Positions 25,604-34,759 of a DNA stretch of 64,000 bases are shown piece by piece. The position numbers and the translations under genes were made by a program. The notes under the pieces were generated by a model, which searched no databases, was not told where the DNA came from, and was given only the letters and a program-made list of their open reading frames with translations. Location: NCBI RefSeq assembly GCF_028368975.1, contig NZ_JAQNDM010000002.1, positions 6,194,425 to 6,258,424 of the forward strand, given 5' to 3'. This DNA comes from Stigmatella ashevillena (GTDB lineage Bacteria; Myxococcota; Myxococcia; Myxococcales; Myxococcaceae). Each line of letters starts with the position of its first letter. Within the stretch, counting starts at the first letter, position 1.

Positions 25604-27697
25604 TTACGCGCTCTTGGCGAGCAGGCGCGAGACGCGGGCCAGCAGGGTGTGAATGGAGAAGGGCTTGGCCACGAAGTCCGCGGCCCCCTCTCCCAGCAGG
25701 TTGACCACGTCTCCATCCCGGACCCGTGCCGAGAGTACCAGGGCGCGCACGGGCGAGGCGTTCTCCCGCAGGGCTCGCAGCACATCAATGCCCGAGCGCC
25801 GGGGCATGTGGACATCCAGCAGCAGCAGGTCCACGGGGGTCAGGCTGGGATTCAGCAGCCGGGTCAGGGCCTCCTCCCCATCCTCCGCGGTCTCCACCAC
25901 ATAGCCCTCCTGCTCCAGCAGCCGCTGGAGCACCCGGCGCAGCGCCGGCTCATCGTCCGCGACGAGGATTCGGCGGGAGCGAGGGGCCGCGCCGGCTCCC
26001 GGCTCCAGGCGGGCCGTGACAGGGGCGGCGGCGGGCGGTGGCCGGGAAGACATGCTGGGGCCGCCCTCGTCCCGCGGTGGCTGCGGCGCGGGGCGCAGCG
26101 GGGTCAGGGGGGGCGGGGGCCGAGGGGGGATGGGCGGAAGGGTCTCCGACCTCGGAATAGGAGGACGGGTGAGCGGCGAGGACACCCCGGGGGGCGGTGA
26201 GGGGCGCAAGGGCGCGGACGGTGAGACATCCCCCCGGGCCGCGGGAGCTGAGCGGTCCAGGCCCTTGCCCACGTTCAGCTCGGCGGCGACGAGCAGCGCC
26301 TGGGCGCCGCTGCCCGGCTGGGCCCGGCTGTCGGCCACGCCTACCTGGGCGTCGCCCAGTCCCGGAGGGACCTGGAGGAACGAGAGCGTCGAGCGGGCCT
26401 CTTCCCCGGGCCGCGCCAGCGCGAGTGTGCGCTCATCCCACCGGGCCAGCACATCGCTGGGGCGCAGCCGGGCGCTCAGCCGGGAGGCGTGCTCGGAGGC
26501 GGCGTCGGACCGGGAGAAGCGAATCAGCGCCACGGAGACCGGGACCGAGGTGCTTGCCTCCAGCAGCCGCGTGAGGGTGCGCACCAGGGAGTGGGCATTG
26601 GCCAGCCCCGTGGTGGCCTCCTTCTCCGAAGAGGTGCGCAGCGAGGTGCGTCGCTGGAGGTGGGCGAGCAGCCGGACGCGCAGCTCCGAGGGCTGCACGG
26701 GCTTGAGCAGGTAGTCGTCCACGCCGAGCTGGAATGCCCGCACGCGCTCCGTGGCGGTGTCGCGCGAGGTGTGGAAGACGATGGTGAGGTTGCGCCAGGC
26801 GGGCTCGCCCCGGAGCTGGCTGAGCAGCTCGAGCCCATCCACCGAGGGCATGGCCACATCCAAGAGCAGCAGGTCCGGATGGTGGCGCTGGAGGCTGGAG
26901 AAGAGGTTGCGCGCGTCGCTGAGCGTCACCACCTCCATGCCCGCGGACTCCAGCACGGCCCGGGCGCTGGCGAGCACGGCCGAGTCATCGTCCACGGCCA
27001 GGACGCGGAAGCGCACGGGCACGGTGCGCTGGAGGGCGGCGATCTCCTTGGCCAGCACGGAGGCCGGTGCGCCCTGGGCGAGCACGGCATCCACCCCCTC
27101 CCGGCCGTTGCCGCGCGCCTCGGCGGCAGGAACGAGCTGGATGAGCAGCGGCGGCGCGCTGAGGGCGCGCAGGGCCGAGCGCAGCGTGGGCATGAGGATG
27201 GGGCCCACCACGATTCGCTCCACGGGCCGGTCCGAGGAGAGCATCCGTACGGCCTCCTCGTCCGAGGCGGCCGTGAGGGTGTCCAGGCCCAGCGCCTCCA
27301 GCGCCCGGACGAGCTCGCCGGCCAGCACCGTGTCCGGCAGCCGCAACAGCACGCGGGCGCGCTGGGAGGGGATGTACGGCTGGTTCGGGGGCTGGGAGAA
27401 GGCGTCCGCCAGGGATTGAAGGAGCGCGAGCACGTTCGGCGCGAACGGGGGCGACTCCCCCTCGGCCAGGCGCTCCATCTCCCCCGCGATGCGGGCGACC
27501 TCGGAGAAGCCCAGGGAGTCGGCGGTGAGGCGCAGGGTATGAGAGGACTGGGCGAACTGAGCGGCAGCGCCCGGAATCTGTGACTTCCACGCATCGGCAT
27601 GGCGGCGGAGCTGGGCGAGCCGTTCAGGCGCCGTGGCTCGGAAGCCACTCCGGATGGTTGCCAGGGCCGTCTCGTCTGCGGCACCGCGCTCGGGCAT
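25604..27697 (-). CDS. composite Hpt / multi-receiver signalling protein
   Basis: A 697-residue cytoplasmic protein. Residues about 10-105 look like an Hpt domain with phosphorylatable His53 (SSHTLRLTADSLGF). About 110-228 is a receiver-like fold lacking the acidic pocket (VVGPILMP). About 233-350 is an intact receiver (VLAVDDDSAV, LLLLDVAMPSVDG, LLKPV). About 355-480 resembles a GGDEF domain, but the signature is degraded (ARWDERTLAL replaces the GGDEF loop), so it should not make c-di-GMP. A Pro-rich linker precedes a second intact receiver (about 580-697; ILVADDEPAL, LLLLDVHMPRRSG, AKPFS). It probably works as a phosphorelay hub, with kinase partners elsewhere. Confidence 0.88.
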   Translation of the reverse strand: MPERGAADETALATIRSGFRATAPERLAQLRRHADAWKSQIPGAAAQFAQSSHTLRLTADSLGFSEVARIAGEMERLAEGESPPFAPNVLALLQSLADAFSQPPNQPYIPSQRARVLLRLPDTVLAGELVRALEALGLDTLTAASDEEAVRMLSSDRPVERIVVGPILMPTLRSALRALSAPPLLIQLVPAAEARGNGREGVDAVLAQGAPASVLAKEIAALQRTVPVRFRVLAVDDDSAVLASARAVLESAGMEVVTLSDARNLFSSLQRHHPDLLLLDVAMPSVDGLELLSQLRGEPAWRNLTIVFHTSRDTATERVRAFQLGVDDYLLKPVQPSELRVRLLAHLQRRTSLRTSSEKEATTGLANAHSLVRTLTRLLEASTSVPVSVALIRFSRSDAASEHASRLSARLRPSDVLARWDERTLALARPGEEARSTLSFLQVPPGLGDAQVGVADSRAQPGSGAQALLVAAELNVGKGLDRSAPAARGDVSPSAPLRPSPPPGVSSPLTRPPIPRSETLPPIPPRPPPPLTPLRPAPQPPRDEGGPSMSSRPPPAAAPVTARLEPGAGAAPRSRRILVADDEPALRRVLQRLLEQEGYVVETAEDGEEALTRLLNPSLTPVDLLLLDVHMPRRSGIDVLRALRENASPVRALVLSARVRDGDVVNLLGEGAADFVAKPFSIHTLLARVSRLLAKSA

Positions 27698-27877
27698 GAG
27701 GGTCCGGGGGAGAGAGAGGTGGAAACGCGGGCCTGGAAAGAGCCCCGTCACCCTCTGGTTTAGCACGGTGTGCGAGGAACTTCGCGGGCCGTCAAGAGGC
27801 AGGGGGCCAGCTTGGCCGGACTCCACTCAGAAAGCCCCGGACTTCGGGAAGACACGGGGGCCGTTCTGTCTCCTCGT

Positions 27878-28546
27878 CTACTTCGCTCGCTTGCGGCTGC
27901 CCGCCCGGGGGCTGCCCTCGACGGGCGCGGGACCGGTGGTGGGCGTGGCGCTCGCCGGGGTGTCTGGGCCGGGAGGCGGCTTGCGCTTGAGCCGGCGGGG
28001 GGGCAGGAGCTCCGGCTCGCCGGGCACCTTCTGGGCCAGGAAGATGGCGGCATCCAGCTTGTAGAAGCTGCGCGCGCGGTACCACGCGAGCGCGGACTCG
28101 TTGTTCTCGGCCACCTCCAACATCAGGTGGGTGCACCCGCGGGTGCGTGCCAGGTGCTGGAGCTGCTCCAGCATGAAGCCGCCCACGCCGCGCCCCTGGT
28201 AGTCCGGATGCACGGCGAGCTCCTCCACGAAGAGGGGCCGCATGCCGCGCTTCTCGAACCAGCGGGGGTTCACCCAGTTGTCGTCGCCACTCGCCTCATA
28301 GGCGCACTCGGAGTAGCCGACGATGTCATTGTCCACCTCATAGAGGAGCTGCTCCACGCCTTCGGAGGAGTACACCTCCATGAAGCGGCGCTTGGTCCGG
28401 GGCCGCTGGTACTCCACCGTCTCGCGGTTGACGTCGCGGAAGACGAGCTTGAGGAACTCCCACGTCCGGTTGAGGTCGCGGCGGTGGATGCGGCGCACGC
28501 GCACCTCCAGGGAGGGCTCGCCGCGGGGCTTGGGAGGCGTCGTCAT
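27878..28546 (-). CDS. GNAT-family N-acetyltransferase with basic tail
   Basis: A 222-residue protein. The GNAT core is residues about 12-175: FVEELAVHPDYQGRGVGGFM is the acetyl-CoA pyrophosphate loop (Q/RxxGxG), followed by HLMLEVAENNESALAWYRAR, the classic N/A-x-x-A-x-x-x-Y segment. Residues about 180-222 form a Pro-, Lys- and Arg-rich tail that may bind nucleic acid or ribosomes. The substrate is unknown. Confidence 0.9.
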   Translation of the reverse strand: MTTPPKPRGEPSLEVRVRRIHRRDLNRTWEFLKLVFRDVNRETVEYQRPRTKRRFMEVYSSEGVEQLLYEVDNDIVGYSECAYEASGDDNWVNPRWFEKRGMRPLFVEELAVHPDYQGRGVGGFMLEQLQHLARTRGCTHLMLEVAENNESALAWYRARSFYKLDAAIFLAQKVPGEPELLPPRRLKRKPPPGPDTPASATPTTGPAPVEGSPRAGSRKRAK

Positions 28547-28621
28547 GCCCGCTCATTAGCACCATCCCGGGCGCTGGGAACGGGCTCCGTGCGCGCCAGG
28601 AGCCCCTTCCGGCGGCTTACC

Positions 28622-29503
28622 TTACGGACAGCCGCTGCTGACCTCGAGCGCGTCGTACGCCATCCAACCGTTGCGCTTGGTCCCGGTCGCGGCGATGACG
28701 TACCCATAAAGGAACTTCATCGTTCCGGACTGGGTCCGGTAGCGGCCCGCGCTGTCCTGTACCCAGAGCGGAATGTCGATGGACGGGGCGCCCCCATCGG
28801 TGGGCACGTCCAGGCGCTGGAACTTCGTGCCTGCGGGGAAATGATCCACCGCCGGGCCCCCCAACCCGAAGCCGGGCACGTTGAAGGCGAGGTTGGCCGA
28901 GCGCTGGCCGTTGGCGCGCACCAGGGGCAGGTAGTCGCCCGCGCGCTCATGGGTCGCGTCGCTGTCGTAGACGACCTTCTTGAACTCGAGCACTGGATCA
29001 TGCGCGTTGCGCACCGCATAGCAGCCCAGCTTGTTCAGGCCCGCTCCCAGCGCGGAGACATGGCCGACCTTGTCGGCAAAGGACTCCTGCCCCAGGATGC
29101 TCGACAGCGGCATCCACCCGGCGCTCGAATTCGAGGTGGAGACCGAGAACACGTGCGTCTCGCCGGCGAAGGTGCGCGTCTGGCCATGGTTGAAGGTGGA
29201 ACGCGTCCTGTTGGAGATGGCCACCACCTCGCCGTGGCCGTTGCGCACGGGAACTCCCAGCACGAGCCCCCAGGAGTCGTCATCGTCCGGATCATTCGTG
29301 GCGACGCGGTTGCCGCCCGAGACGCGCAGCTTGCAGTTGTAGGGGCTCGCGGTGCAGGCATCGCCGTTGACACCGGCATAGAGCGCCTGAGGGACGGTGG
29401 CCCGCGCGTCGCCAGTCTCCAGGCCATCTTCGACGGGCGCCTCGCCGGCACACGCGGAGGACACCAGGGCGAGGGTACAGAAGGTCAGGGTGGATTTGAG
29501 CAT
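28622..29503 (-). CDS. lipoprotein of unknown function
   Basis: A 293-residue protein with signal MLKSTLTFCTLALVSSAC, ending in a good lipobox (SSAC), so it is predicted to be lipidated. The ATG at 29503 is preferred to an in-frame TTG at 29521. The mature part contains an acidic NDPDDDDSW stretch and repeated aromatic/Gly segments without recognisable domains. It is the first gene of the redox/lipoprotein island on the minus strand. Confidence 0.78.
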   Translation of the reverse strand: MLKSTLTFCTLALVSSACAGEAPVEDGLETGDARATVPQALYAGVNGDACTASPYNCKLRVSGGNRVATNDPDDDDSWGLVLGVPVRNGHGEVVAISNRTRSTFNHGQTRTFAGETHVFSVSTSNSSAGWMPLSSILGQESFADKVGHVSALGAGLNKLGCYAVRNAHDPVLEFKKVVYDSDATHERAGDYLPLVRANGQRSANLAFNVPGFGLGGPAVDHFPAGTKFQRLDVPTDGGAPSIDIPLWVQDSAGRYRTQSGTMKFLYGYVIAATGTKRNGWMAYDALEVSSGCP

Positions 29504-29576
29504 TCCGGATGAGAGGAACAACTCAACCAGGAAGTCAAGGTATCCAGTTAAAACGCACTTGGCGGCGTTCTGTCCG

Positions 29577-30605
29577 TCACTTCATCTGGTCGATCCAGGC
29601 CCGGACCACTTCCACGCCGGCTGGATCCACGTGATGGGTTCCCAGGGGCGGCATCTGGAGAAGGCCAGACCGGGTGGTCATCCGGTTCAACAGCGCGCTG
29701 TCCTGAGACTTGCCGGGGATGACGCGGTGGCTGCTCACCCCGGGGAGCACGGAGACGGAGCGGGCATTCACCGACGTCAAGAAGGCCTCGGTCTTGGCGA
29801 CGGAGTCGAGCTTCCCGGTCTCCAGACGGAGGCGCAGTCCGCTCGTGCGGCCCATGGCCAGCGCGCTGCTGCTGTGGCAGGAGACCCCGCAGTTCATGTG
29901 CAGGTAGCCCAGCGCGGCTTGCTCCTGGGGGTTGCCGGGGATGCGCAGCTCGGCGGTGGGCGGATCCGTGAGCAGGCCTTCCTGAATGAGCTGGCGCATC
30001 GTCAGCCCCTCCGCGAGCTCTCCGGAGAGCGCCACTGCCTCGAAGCCCAGGACGACGTCCCGCTTGCCGTTGTGGCACATGCCGCACTGGGCCTGGGAGG
30101 GAATGTCGTGGTGGTCGGTGCCGGGGACATTGTTCTCGCCGTCCTTCAGCTCCATCGCCTCGGACTCGTCCTCGCTCCAGCGGTAGGTGGTCCGCAGCCA
30201 GCGCTTCTCCGCCTGCTTCCAGAGCAGCCGGGTCTCGATGCGGCGGCCCTTCCAGCGAAACTCCTTCCAGAGCTTCGTCCCCACGGGGAACACCCAATCA
30301 TCCATGTTCACGGTGTTCACCTTCGTGCCCGGCGGCAGATAGATGAAGCGGGACTTGTCGAGCCCATCCGTCCAGAGGCGGAACGAAGGCGTGAAGGACC
30401 GCACACCGGGAGCCAGCGTCTTGGAGGCCCAGCCCTCCGTGCCAGGAGCGTAGAGCCCCGTGCAAGCGAGCTGGCGTGGGTCGCACGCCGGAGCTGCGTC
30501 CACGGCGGCGGCGGCGGGTGCTTCCCGGGGCTCTCGCTCGGTGCACCCTCCGAAGAGCGCCGCGAACCCACAGACGATGAGCACCTTGCTGTCCAAACGC
30601 CTCAT
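29577..30605 (-). CDS. SO2930-type diheme c-type cytochrome lipoprotein
   Basis: A 342-residue protein with signal MRRLDSKVLIVCGFAALFGGC (lipobox GGC). The N-terminal domain has the SO2930-family pattern SFRLWTDGLDKSRFIYLPPG and WVFPVGTKLWKEF. The C-terminal part carries a heme c site CGMCH and a second, atypical CGVSCH in which the cysteines are three residues apart. Such proteins are envelope electron carriers or peroxidase-like enzymes of unknown substrate. AGGAAGGA lies 8 nt before the ATG. Confidence 0.82.
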   Translation of the reverse strand: MRRLDSKVLIVCGFAALFGGCTEREPREAPAAAAVDAAPACDPRQLACTGLYAPGTEGWASKTLAPGVRSFTPSFRLWTDGLDKSRFIYLPPGTKVNTVNMDDWVFPVGTKLWKEFRWKGRRIETRLLWKQAEKRWLRTTYRWSEDESEAMELKDGENNVPGTDHHDIPSQAQCGMCHNGKRDVVLGFEAVALSGELAEGLTMRQLIQEGLLTDPPTAELRIPGNPQEQAALGYLHMNCGVSCHSSSALAMGRTSGLRLRLETGKLDSVAKTEAFLTSVNARSVSVLPGVSSHRVIPGKSQDSALLNRMTTRSGLLQMPPLGTHHVDPAGVEVVRAWIDQMK

Positions 30606-30732
30606 CCTTGCGTTCCTTCCTGGCCTCGCGCCCTGCGGCGCACGCGGACCCTTTCTATCACGGCCGCTTCGAGGGCTTCCACGAAGCCCGGTCCCCGTGC
30701 CAGGCGAGGCCCAGGTCCCCCATAAGCCCTGC

Positions 30733-31458
30733 TCAAGGCTGGCGCGAGAGGGTGACAGAGCTGCCCACATGGGAGAGGGCTTGGGCCGCCGCCTCGGCAG
30801 AGTCCCACACCACGTCATCCAACCAGCCATCGTAGGCCAGGGTGAAGTGCAGGCTCGCCTCTCGCGCGTCATCGGAGAGGGTGAGCGCCTCGAAGGGCAG
30901 CTCCGTGCTCGCCATGCCCGCGCTCTCCAGCTTGAACGGCCGGACATTCGAGCCATCGGCGGCGCTGACTTCTCCCTCCAGGAGCAAGGTCTTGTTCAGC
31001 ATGAGGCCGCCCGCGGGCAGCTGCTCCGCGTCCGCGTCCGCCGGCCCAAAAACAACCCGGACCCGGCAGTAGCTCCCCGGCGAGGGCTGGAGGGCCTGCA
31101 TCTCCAGCACCTCTCCATCTGCGCGCTCGAGGCTGTTCACATAAGGGGTGCCCATCCGGCGCGGATCCGTAACGGAGTGGGCATGGGCAGTGCCCACGGG
31201 CGAGAGCCACTGCATCCAGTGGCGGAGCCCTGTCACCGGACAGGCGAAGATCTCGATGCTGCTCACCGTGACATAGGCGCGGGAGAGGGTGATGCGTTCG
31301 CCGCGCTTGTTGACGAAGCGGCGGCCTTCACCCACGCGCTGAACCTCCTGCTCGGACTGATGGGCCAGCCGCAGGTTCAGGTGCAGCCCCTCTTCGCGGG
31401 AGCCACACCCGGCGAGGAGAACCAGGACAGAAACGAAAAGAGGAAGGCAGGGTTTCAT
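30733..31458 (-). CDS. lipoprotein, possible metal-binding partner
   Basis: A 241-residue protein with signal MKPCLPLFVSVLVLLAGC (canonical lipobox). The mature sequence is strand-rich, with HWMQWLSP and TAHAHS clusters of Trp and His, and a C-terminal FTLAYDGWLDDV. The fold plan (a leading ITLSRAYVTVSSIEIF, a late YCRVRVVFGPAD) is loosely similar to MbnP-like proteins, but key cysteines are missing. It is 127 bp upstream of the diheme cytochrome gene on the same strand and divergent from mbnP. Confidence 0.72.
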   Translation of the reverse strand: MKPCLPLFVSVLVLLAGCGSREEGLHLNLRLAHQSEQEVQRVGEGRRFVNKRGERITLSRAYVTVSSIEIFACPVTGLRHWMQWLSPVGTAHAHSVTDPRRMGTPYVNSLERADGEVLEMQALQPSPGSYCRVRVVFGPADADAEQLPAGGLMLNKTLLLEGEVSAADGSNVRPFKLESAGMASTELPFEALTLSDDAREASLHFTLAYDGWLDDVVWDSAEAAAQALSHVGSSVTLSRQP

Positions 31459-31531
31459 GGGCTGGCAATGTAAGGCGGCTGCACGCCGGGTCCCCGTGGT
31501 GAATTGCCGCATCCCTTGGGTCTGAGCGCTC

Positions 31532-31557
31532 TGTTGACAGGAGAAGGTGTGACAACA
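31532..31557. promoter_or_regulatory. imperfect palindrome over a TTGACA box
   Basis: TGTTGACA (31532-31539) and TGACAACA (31550-31557) form an inverted repeat (7 of 8 bases) with a 10 nt spacer. The left arm contains TTGACA, a consensus -35 box. It lies 68 bp before mbnP in the 166 bp divergent gap and could be a metal-responsive operator. Confidence 0.4.
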
Positions 31558-31624
31558 TGCCGCTCCCAGCGGGGAGGCGTCTCGTGATGAATGCGCCTCC
31601 CTCTCATCACCTTGGAGCCCTCTC

Positions 31625-32506
31625 ATGGCCTTGTCCTCCGCTCGATGGACCGCCCTCCTTCCCCTGCTCGCCGCCAGCGCCCTGGGGTGTGGGGACGATG
31701 AACCCGAAACCCCTGCGCTCACCACGCTCTCGATTCCCTTCGAGGCGCGTGTGGGCACCCAGCCCTTCGCCTGTGGCCAGCGCTACCTGGGGCTGGGGAC
31801 GACGAAGACGGCGTATGATCCGCAGGACTTCCGCATGTTCGTGCACGATGTCCGGCTCGTCTCGGACACGGGCCAGGAAGTGCCCGTGAGCCTGACGGCG
31901 GACGGCGTGTGGCAGGCCGAGGGCGTGGCCCTGCTCGACTTCGCCAACACGGCCGGGCTGTGCTCGAACGGAACGTCGCAGATCAACACCCAAGTGGTGG
32001 GAACGGTGCCCGAGGGGACCTACCGGGGCCTGCGCTTCCGGCTGGGCGTGCCCTTCGCGCTGAACCACCTGGATGTCTCCACGCGGCCTCCGCCCTTCGA
32101 TGATGCTTCCTCGCTTTATTGGGGCTGGAAGACCGGCTACCTCTTCCTGCGCATCGACGGACGCACGACGGGCCTGCCGGGCGGCTACTTCATGCACCTG
32201 GGAAGCGCCGACTGTGCCGCACCGCCCGCGGGACAGACCTCGGGCACCGCTGGGTGTGAATTTCCCAACCGCCCGGAAATCGCACTGGAGGGGTTCGAGC
32301 CCGGCACGGGCAAGGTCGTGGTGGATCTCGCCGCCCTTCTCGCCGACGCGAACCTGGACGTGAACGCGGACGTGCCCAACACCTCGCTCGGGTGCATGTC
32401 GCAGAAAGAGGATCCGGACTGCACCCCCATCTTCCACCGCATGGGAATCTCGATGGACAAGCAAGCTCCGGCCCCGTCGGCCCAGTCCTTCATCCGGGTG
32501 GAGTAA
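31625..32506 (+). CDS. mbnP: MbnP-family copper-binding lipoprotein
   Basis: A 293-residue protein with signal MALSSARWTALLPLLAASALGC and GDDE after the Cys. It has the MbnP (MXAN_0976-type, four-Cys) layout: LSIPFEARVGTQPFACGQRY, FRMFVHDVRLV, GVPFALNHLD, the conserved Trp-containing YWGWKTGYLFLRIDG, cysteines in SADCA and AGCEFP, and LGCMSQ/DCTPIF. In characterised MbnP proteins, a Trp modified to kynurenine by MbnH creates a Cu(I) site in the periplasm. The partner enzyme gene follows after 9 bp. Confidence 0.9.
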   Translation: MALSSARWTALLPLLAASALGCGDDEPETPALTTLSIPFEARVGTQPFACGQRYLGLGTTKTAYDPQDFRMFVHDVRLVSDTGQEVPVSLTADGVWQAEGVALLDFANTAGLCSNGTSQINTQVVGTVPEGTYRGLRFRLGVPFALNHLDVSTRPPPFDDASSLYWGWKTGYLFLRIDGRTTGLPGGYFMHLGSADCAAPPAGQTSGTAGCEFPNRPEIALEGFEPGTGKVVVDLAALLADANLDVNADVPNTSLGCMSQKEDPDCTPIFHRMGISMDKQAPAPSAQSFIRVE

Positions 32507-32515
32507 GGGCGCGTC

Positions 32516-33667
32516 ATGACGTCACCCATGAAGCGTTGGGCAGGAATGCTGGTGGTGGCCGCTGGGTTGGGCACGGGCTGCGGGGAAGAGAAGCCGGGGC
32601 AGGCGCCAGAGTCCTATGACTGGCAGTTGCCCACGGGCTTTCCCAAGCCCCGGGTTCCTGCGGACAACCCGATGACGGCGGCGAAGGTGGAGCTGGGCCG
32701 GCGGCTCTTCTATGACACCCGGTTGTCACTCAACGGCACCCAGTCCTGCGCCACCTGCCATGAGCAGGCCCTGGCCTTCACGGATGGGAAGGTGCATGCC
32801 GTGGGCAGCACGGGGGCGCGGCACCGGCGCAATGCCCAGGGGCTGGCCAACGTGGGCTACTCCACGAGCTTCACCTGGGCGAACCCTTCCATCGGCGACC
32901 TGGAGCTCCAGGCCCTGACGCCCCTGTTCGGGACCGAGCCCGTGGAGCTGGGCTTTGGAGGTCGGCAGGAGGAGCTGCTCGCCCGCCTGCGCCAGGACGC
33001 GGACACTGCGGCCCGCTTCGCCGAGGCCTTCCCGGCGGAGGCCGAGCCGGTGTCCCTGGCCTCGCTCACGCGCGCCCTGGCGTCCTTCGAGCGGGCGCTG
33101 ATCTCTGGCAACGCTCCCTACGACCGGTATGTCTACGGGGGCCAGGTGGATGCCCTCTCCGCCTCGGCCAAGCGGGGGCTGGATCTCTTCATGTCCGAGC
33201 GCCTGGAGTGCAACCACTGCCACACCGGCTTCAACTTCCTGGATGCCACGGCCACCGAGCAGACCGCCGCGCCCAGCAAGCCCTTCCACAACACGGGCCT
33301 CTATAATGAGGACGGGAAGGGGGCCTACCCCGCAGCGGATCCGGGCGTCATCGAGCTGACGGGGAATCCGGAGGACATGGGCCGCTTCCGGGCATCCTCG
33401 CTGCGCAACGTGGCCGTCACGGGCCCGTACATGCACGATGGCAGCCTCGCGACGCTCTCCGACGTGCTCGACCACTACGCCGCCGGAGGCCAGGCGCGCA
33501 TGGGACTGCCGCAAGGAGGCCAGGCCAGCCCCCTACAGAGCGGCTTCGTGCGCGGCTTCACGTTGACGGCCCAGGAGCGGCAGGACGTCCTCGCGTTCCT
33601 GGAGTCCCTCACCGATCCGGAGTTCTTGAACGATCCGCGCTTCTCGAACCCCTTCGTCTCACCCTGA
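32516..33667 (+). CDS. mbnH: MbnH-family diheme enzyme
   Basis: A 383-residue MauG/cytochrome c peroxidase-like enzyme with a lipobox-like TGC after a short signal. The heme c sites are CATCH (about residue 78) and CNHCH (about residue 236). MbnH family motifs include GRRLFYDTRLSLNGTQ, AFTDG, GAYPAADPGV and FRASSLRNVAVTGPYMHDGS. Characterised MbnH uses H2O2 to form a bis-Fe(IV) state and oxidises a Trp of MbnP. The start ATG at 32516 follows mbnP by 9 bp, and an ATG four codons later is the alternative. The 3' end overlaps the convergent second diheme gene by 9 bp. Confidence 0.92.
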   Translation: MTSPMKRWAGMLVVAAGLGTGCGEEKPGQAPESYDWQLPTGFPKPRVPADNPMTAAKVELGRRLFYDTRLSLNGTQSCATCHEQALAFTDGKVHAVGSTGARHRRNAQGLANVGYSTSFTWANPSIGDLELQALTPLFGTEPVELGFGGRQEELLARLRQDADTAARFAEAFPAEAEPVSLASLTRALASFERALISGNAPYDRYVYGGQVDALSASAKRGLDLFMSERLECNHCHTGFNFLDATATEQTAAPSKPFHNTGLYNEDGKGAYPAADPGVIELTGNPEDMGRFRASSLRNVAVTGPYMHDGSLATLSDVLDHYAAGGQARMGLPQGGQASPLQSGFVRGFTLTAQERQDVLAFLESLTDPEFLNDPRFSNPFVSP

Positions 33668-34759
33668 GGGGCTCACCCCAGGCTCGGGAGGCCCCAGGTC
33701 GGGGTTGGTGAGAAACGACTCGTCCGTCAGCGCCTCCAGGAAGGAGAGGAGGGCGGCCTTCTCTCCTTCCTCCAGTGCGAGTCCTGGGGGTGCTGCGCCT
33801 CGCTGGAAGGCAACGTCCAGCGTGGCGGAGGGCACCATGCCGTGCCGGTAGTGCTCCAGCACCGCGTCCAGCGTGGCGAAGCGGCCATCGTGCATGTAGG
33901 GCGCCGAGCGCGCCACGTTGCGCAGCGTGGGCGTCTTGTAGTGCCCCGCGTCTTCGTCTCGCAGGGTGATGCGGCCCCGTCCCCGCGTCAGGTCCTCTCC
34001 CGTTCCGAAGCGCGCGTCGAGCCCGTTGTTGTGGAACGCATTGTCCGTGAAGAGCTCCGAGCCGTGGCAGGGGGTGCAGTGCCGCTGCACGAGCGCGAAG
34101 CCTTCCTGGGCCAGGGGGCTCAGGTCTCCTCCGGGCTCCCCGCGCCGCCACCGATCATAAGGAGAGTCCGCGGACACCAGCGTCCGCTGGAACTGGGCGA
34201 GCCCCTTCAGGAGGTTTCCCAGGGACAATCCGTTGGGGCCAAAGGCCGTCTCGAAGCGCTGGACGGCCTCCGGGTTCGCGGACAGCCGCGCCATCAGCGC
34301 GCCGAGATCCGCCTGGCCCATCTCGTCCGGGTGGGTAAGGGGAGAGAGGGAGAGGGACTCCAGGTTCTTCAATCCCCCATCCCAGAACAGCCCTTCCATC
34401 CAGGCGAGGTTGACGAGCGCGGGGGTATGCCGGGCGAGGGGCCGTCCACTCACGCCGCGCCGTGTGAGGGGGGCCTCATCCGAGAAGGCGCGTGAGGCGG
34501 GGTGGCAGGTGGCGCAGGAGACCTGCCCGTTGCTCGACAGCGTCGGCGAGTAGAACAACCAACGCCCCAGGGCGATCCCCTCGGGCGTGAGGGGATTGTC
34601 CTGGAGCGCTGGGATGGAACTGAAGCCCGCAGGCAGAGGCGGGGGGCGGGAGGTCTCCTCCGAAGGAGGGGCCTCTGGCCCTGGCACTTCGCCACACGCT
34701 CCGAGCAGGACGGCCAGCAAGAGCCCCGTGGCCGTCCGCCAGAGCGTGTGAGGGCTCAC
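33659..34759 (-). CDS. second MauG/MbnH-like diheme enzyme
   Basis: A 366-residue lipoprotein (signal through LLLAVLLGAC). It starts with GTG at 34759, overlapping the stop of the upstream MbnP-like gene as GTGA. Heme sites are CATCH (about residue 76) and CTPCH (about residue 222). It shares GRWLFYSPTLSSNGQ, AFSDEAPL, WDGGLKNLESLSLSPL, FTDNAFHNNG and YKTPTLRNVARSAPYMHDG with the diheme peroxidase superfamily. It is clearly divergent from the neighbouring mbnH and probably serves its own MbnP-like partner rather than being a recent duplicate. Confidence 0.9.
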   Translation of the reverse strand: MSPHTLWRTATGLLLAVLLGACGEVPGPEAPPSEETSRPPPLPAGFSSIPALQDNPLTPEGIALGRWLFYSPTLSSNGQVSCATCHPASRAFSDEAPLTRRGVSGRPLARHTPALVNLAWMEGLFWDGGLKNLESLSLSPLTHPDEMGQADLGALMARLSANPEAVQRFETAFGPNGLSLGNLLKGLAQFQRTLVSADSPYDRWRRGEPGGDLSPLAQEGFALVQRHCTPCHGSELFTDNAFHNNGLDARFGTGEDLTRGRGRITLRDEDAGHYKTPTLRNVARSAPYMHDGRFATLDAVLEHYRHGMVPSATLDVAFQRGAAPPGLALEEGEKAALLSFLEALTDESFLTNPDLGPPEPGVSPSG

